64,000 nucleotides of DNA, taken from positions 186,001-250,000 of the forward strand of contig JACPXC010000007.1 of the NCBI GenBank assembly GCA_016196755.1. The letters run 5' to 3'. Made by a program: the position numbers and the translations under genes. Positions within the stretch are counted from its first letter, which is position 1; the number at the start of each line of letters is the position of its first letter. Below are positions 63,294 to 64,000 of the stretch, piece after piece. This DNA comes from Elusimicrobiota bacterium. Its GTDB lineage: Bacteria > Elusimicrobiota > Elusimicrobia > UBA1565. A model generated the notes under the pieces. It was not told the origin of the DNA. It saw nothing but the letters and a program-made list of their open reading frames with translations, and searched no databases.

Positions 63294-63718
63294 GCCGGCT
63301 TCCTGAACACCAGGACGTCGGTGCCCTGGACTTTCACCTCGTAGCGCTCGAGCGGCCGGGGCGGCGGCCCGGAGATGTTCTTGCCGCTCAGGTCGTATTT
63401 CCCGTTATGGCAGGCGCACAGGATCAGGTCCTCGTCCTTCTTGTACTGCACGATGCAGTCTAAGTGGGTGCAGGTGGCGTTGAGGGCGTGGAAGCCCCCT
63501 TTTAGGTCACGGATGACGATGACGGGCGAGCGTCCGAACTTAAGGATCTTGCTGAAGCCGTCCGCGAAATCCGCCACCGAGCCCACTTTGAGAATGTCCG
63601 GTTCGGCCTCGGTCTGTTCGGCCGGCAATAGGAAGCGCAGGACCGGGTAGAACATCGAGCCCATGAAGCCCGCCGCGCCGGCCCCCATAGCCAGATTCAA
63701 GAATGCCTTGCGATTCAT
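63290..63718 (-). CDS. Rieske 2Fe-2S protein
   Basis: 142 residues with the cluster motifs CTHLDC (about residue 82) and CACHNGKYD (about 100). The N-terminal signal-anchor reads NRKAFLNLAMGAG, an Arg-Lys variant of the Tat pair. The ATG at 63718 has AAGGTGA nine bases ahead and fits the promoter-predicted +1; the track start at 63754 would not. Oxidises quinol with cytochrome b. Confidence 0.93.
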   Translation of the reverse strand: MNRKAFLNLAMGAGAAGFMGSMFYPVLRFLLPAEQTEAEPDILKVGSVADFADGFSKILKFGRSPVIVIRDLKGGFHALNATCTHLDCIVQYKKDEDLILCACHNGKYDLSGKNISGPPPRPLERYEVKVQGTDVLVFRKPA

Positions 63719-63763
63719 GCGATTGGTCACCTTAGGGCATGACGAGTATCGCACTCATCTGAT

Positions 63764-63777
63764 GCAACGTTATTGCC
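63764..63777 (-). promoter_or_regulatory. Sigma-54-type promoter of the Rieske/cytochrome b operon
   Basis: Minus strand GGCAATAACGTTGC overlaps the stop of the preceding gene. +1 near 63752, giving a ~33-base leader with AAGGTGA. Confidence 0.7.
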
Positions 63778-64000
63778 GCGGTCGCAGGTCTCCAGTGAGG
63801 ACGGGGATGGTCATCTTGAGGAAGAGGGTATAGAGGAGCATCCCGAAAGCCCATATGCCGGCGCAGATGAGCCACTCGTTAAGGGTCGGGAAGTATTCCA
63901 CAATCTCGCCCAACTGGGTGGGGATGAAGGCCGGGACGACCAGGCCCATCCCTTTCTCGATCCAGATGCCGGCGATGGCCAACAGACAGGCTAGGTCCAG
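63770..64000 (-). CDS. NrfD/DsrP-like membrane subunit, C-terminal part only
   Basis: The open frame enters from the right edge and ends at 63770. Visible are IWIEKGMGLVVPAFIPTQLGEIVEY and two hydrophobic helices, the C-terminal pattern of NrfD/PsrC-type subunits of the DsrP or HmeB group. The track's TTG start at 63982 is internal. It probably belongs to a larger redox complex encoded beyond the window. Confidence 0.75.
   Translation of the reverse strand: MDLACLLAIAGIWIEKGMGLVVPAFIPTQLGEIVEYFPTLNEWLICAGIWAFGMLLYTLFLKMTIPVLTGDLRPRQ

Overview
The window comes from a GC-rich bacterium with almost no intergenic DNA. Most neighbouring genes overlap by ATGA or GTGA or are separated by a few bases. 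The protein set points to a Gram-negative anaerobe: outer-membrane barrels, Tat and Sec exported redox enzymes, many c-type cytochromes, and amino-acid and pyruvate fermentation enzymes. The secreted protein at 5647-6411 carries the 'LSTYYPSPYGVY' signature that I associate with Elusimicrobiota, so a high-GC Elusimicrobiota member is my best guess. I could not test that with a marker gene.

Layout. (1) 1-5579, minus strand: a His-Xaa-Ser (Hxs) RiPP-type locus with hxsD, the hxsB radical SAM, a secreted Cys-rich protein, a large B12-type radical SAM, a short HGS-repeat precursor peptide and a second radical SAM cut by the window edge. (2) 5647-7200: a secreted fibre/pilin-like protein and an FNR-like regulator. 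(3) 7241-25577, minus: one ~18 kb run with hemerythrin, porin, NapA, three Nap-type Fe-S/polyferredoxin proteins, then a complete alternative complex III (ActABCDEF) in which ActE carries seven haem sites. (4) 25650-34685, minus: a nitrous oxide reduction operon with rrf2, cytochrome c, Sec-type nosZ, a NosD-NosF fusion, nosY, nosL, an NnrS-like membrane protein and an outer-membrane protein. (5) 34873-37393, plus: an APC permease and a BrnT/BrnA-like toxin-antitoxin trio. (6) 37388-44409, minus: tyrosine phenol-lyase, FeoB, a DtxR/FeoA-type protein, a second Rrf2, TatA, MoeA and putrescine aminotransferase. (7) 44440-48710, minus: a divergent sigma-54, YwiC-like and CBS proteins and an acyl-CoA transferase/GNAT fusion. 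(8) 48804-61014, plus: an NtrB/NtrC-type pair, small proteins, a pyruvate:ferredoxin oxidoreductase and CoA-transferase operon, SemiSWEET, malic enzyme and a sensor kinase. (9) 61024-64000, minus: nonahaem cytochrome, cytochrome b, Rieske protein and the end of an NrfD-like protein.

How they fit. The genes describe anaerobic respiration of nitrate (NapA) and nitrous oxide (NosZ). Quinol oxidation would run through alternative complex III and a Rieske/cytochrome b complex, fed by fermentation of pyruvate, malate and amino acids. FeoB, MoeA and TatA could supply iron, Mo cofactor and export. The unifying signal is a recurrent GGCA-N6-TTGC element (GG-N10-GC, the sigma-54 -24/-12 architecture) ahead of most of these operons, including the one encoding the divergent sigma-54 itself. 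An NtrC-type activator lies next door. I read the window as a sigma-54-controlled anaerobic energy-metabolism island. Only the Hxs locus, the kinases and the toxin-antitoxin module lack the element.
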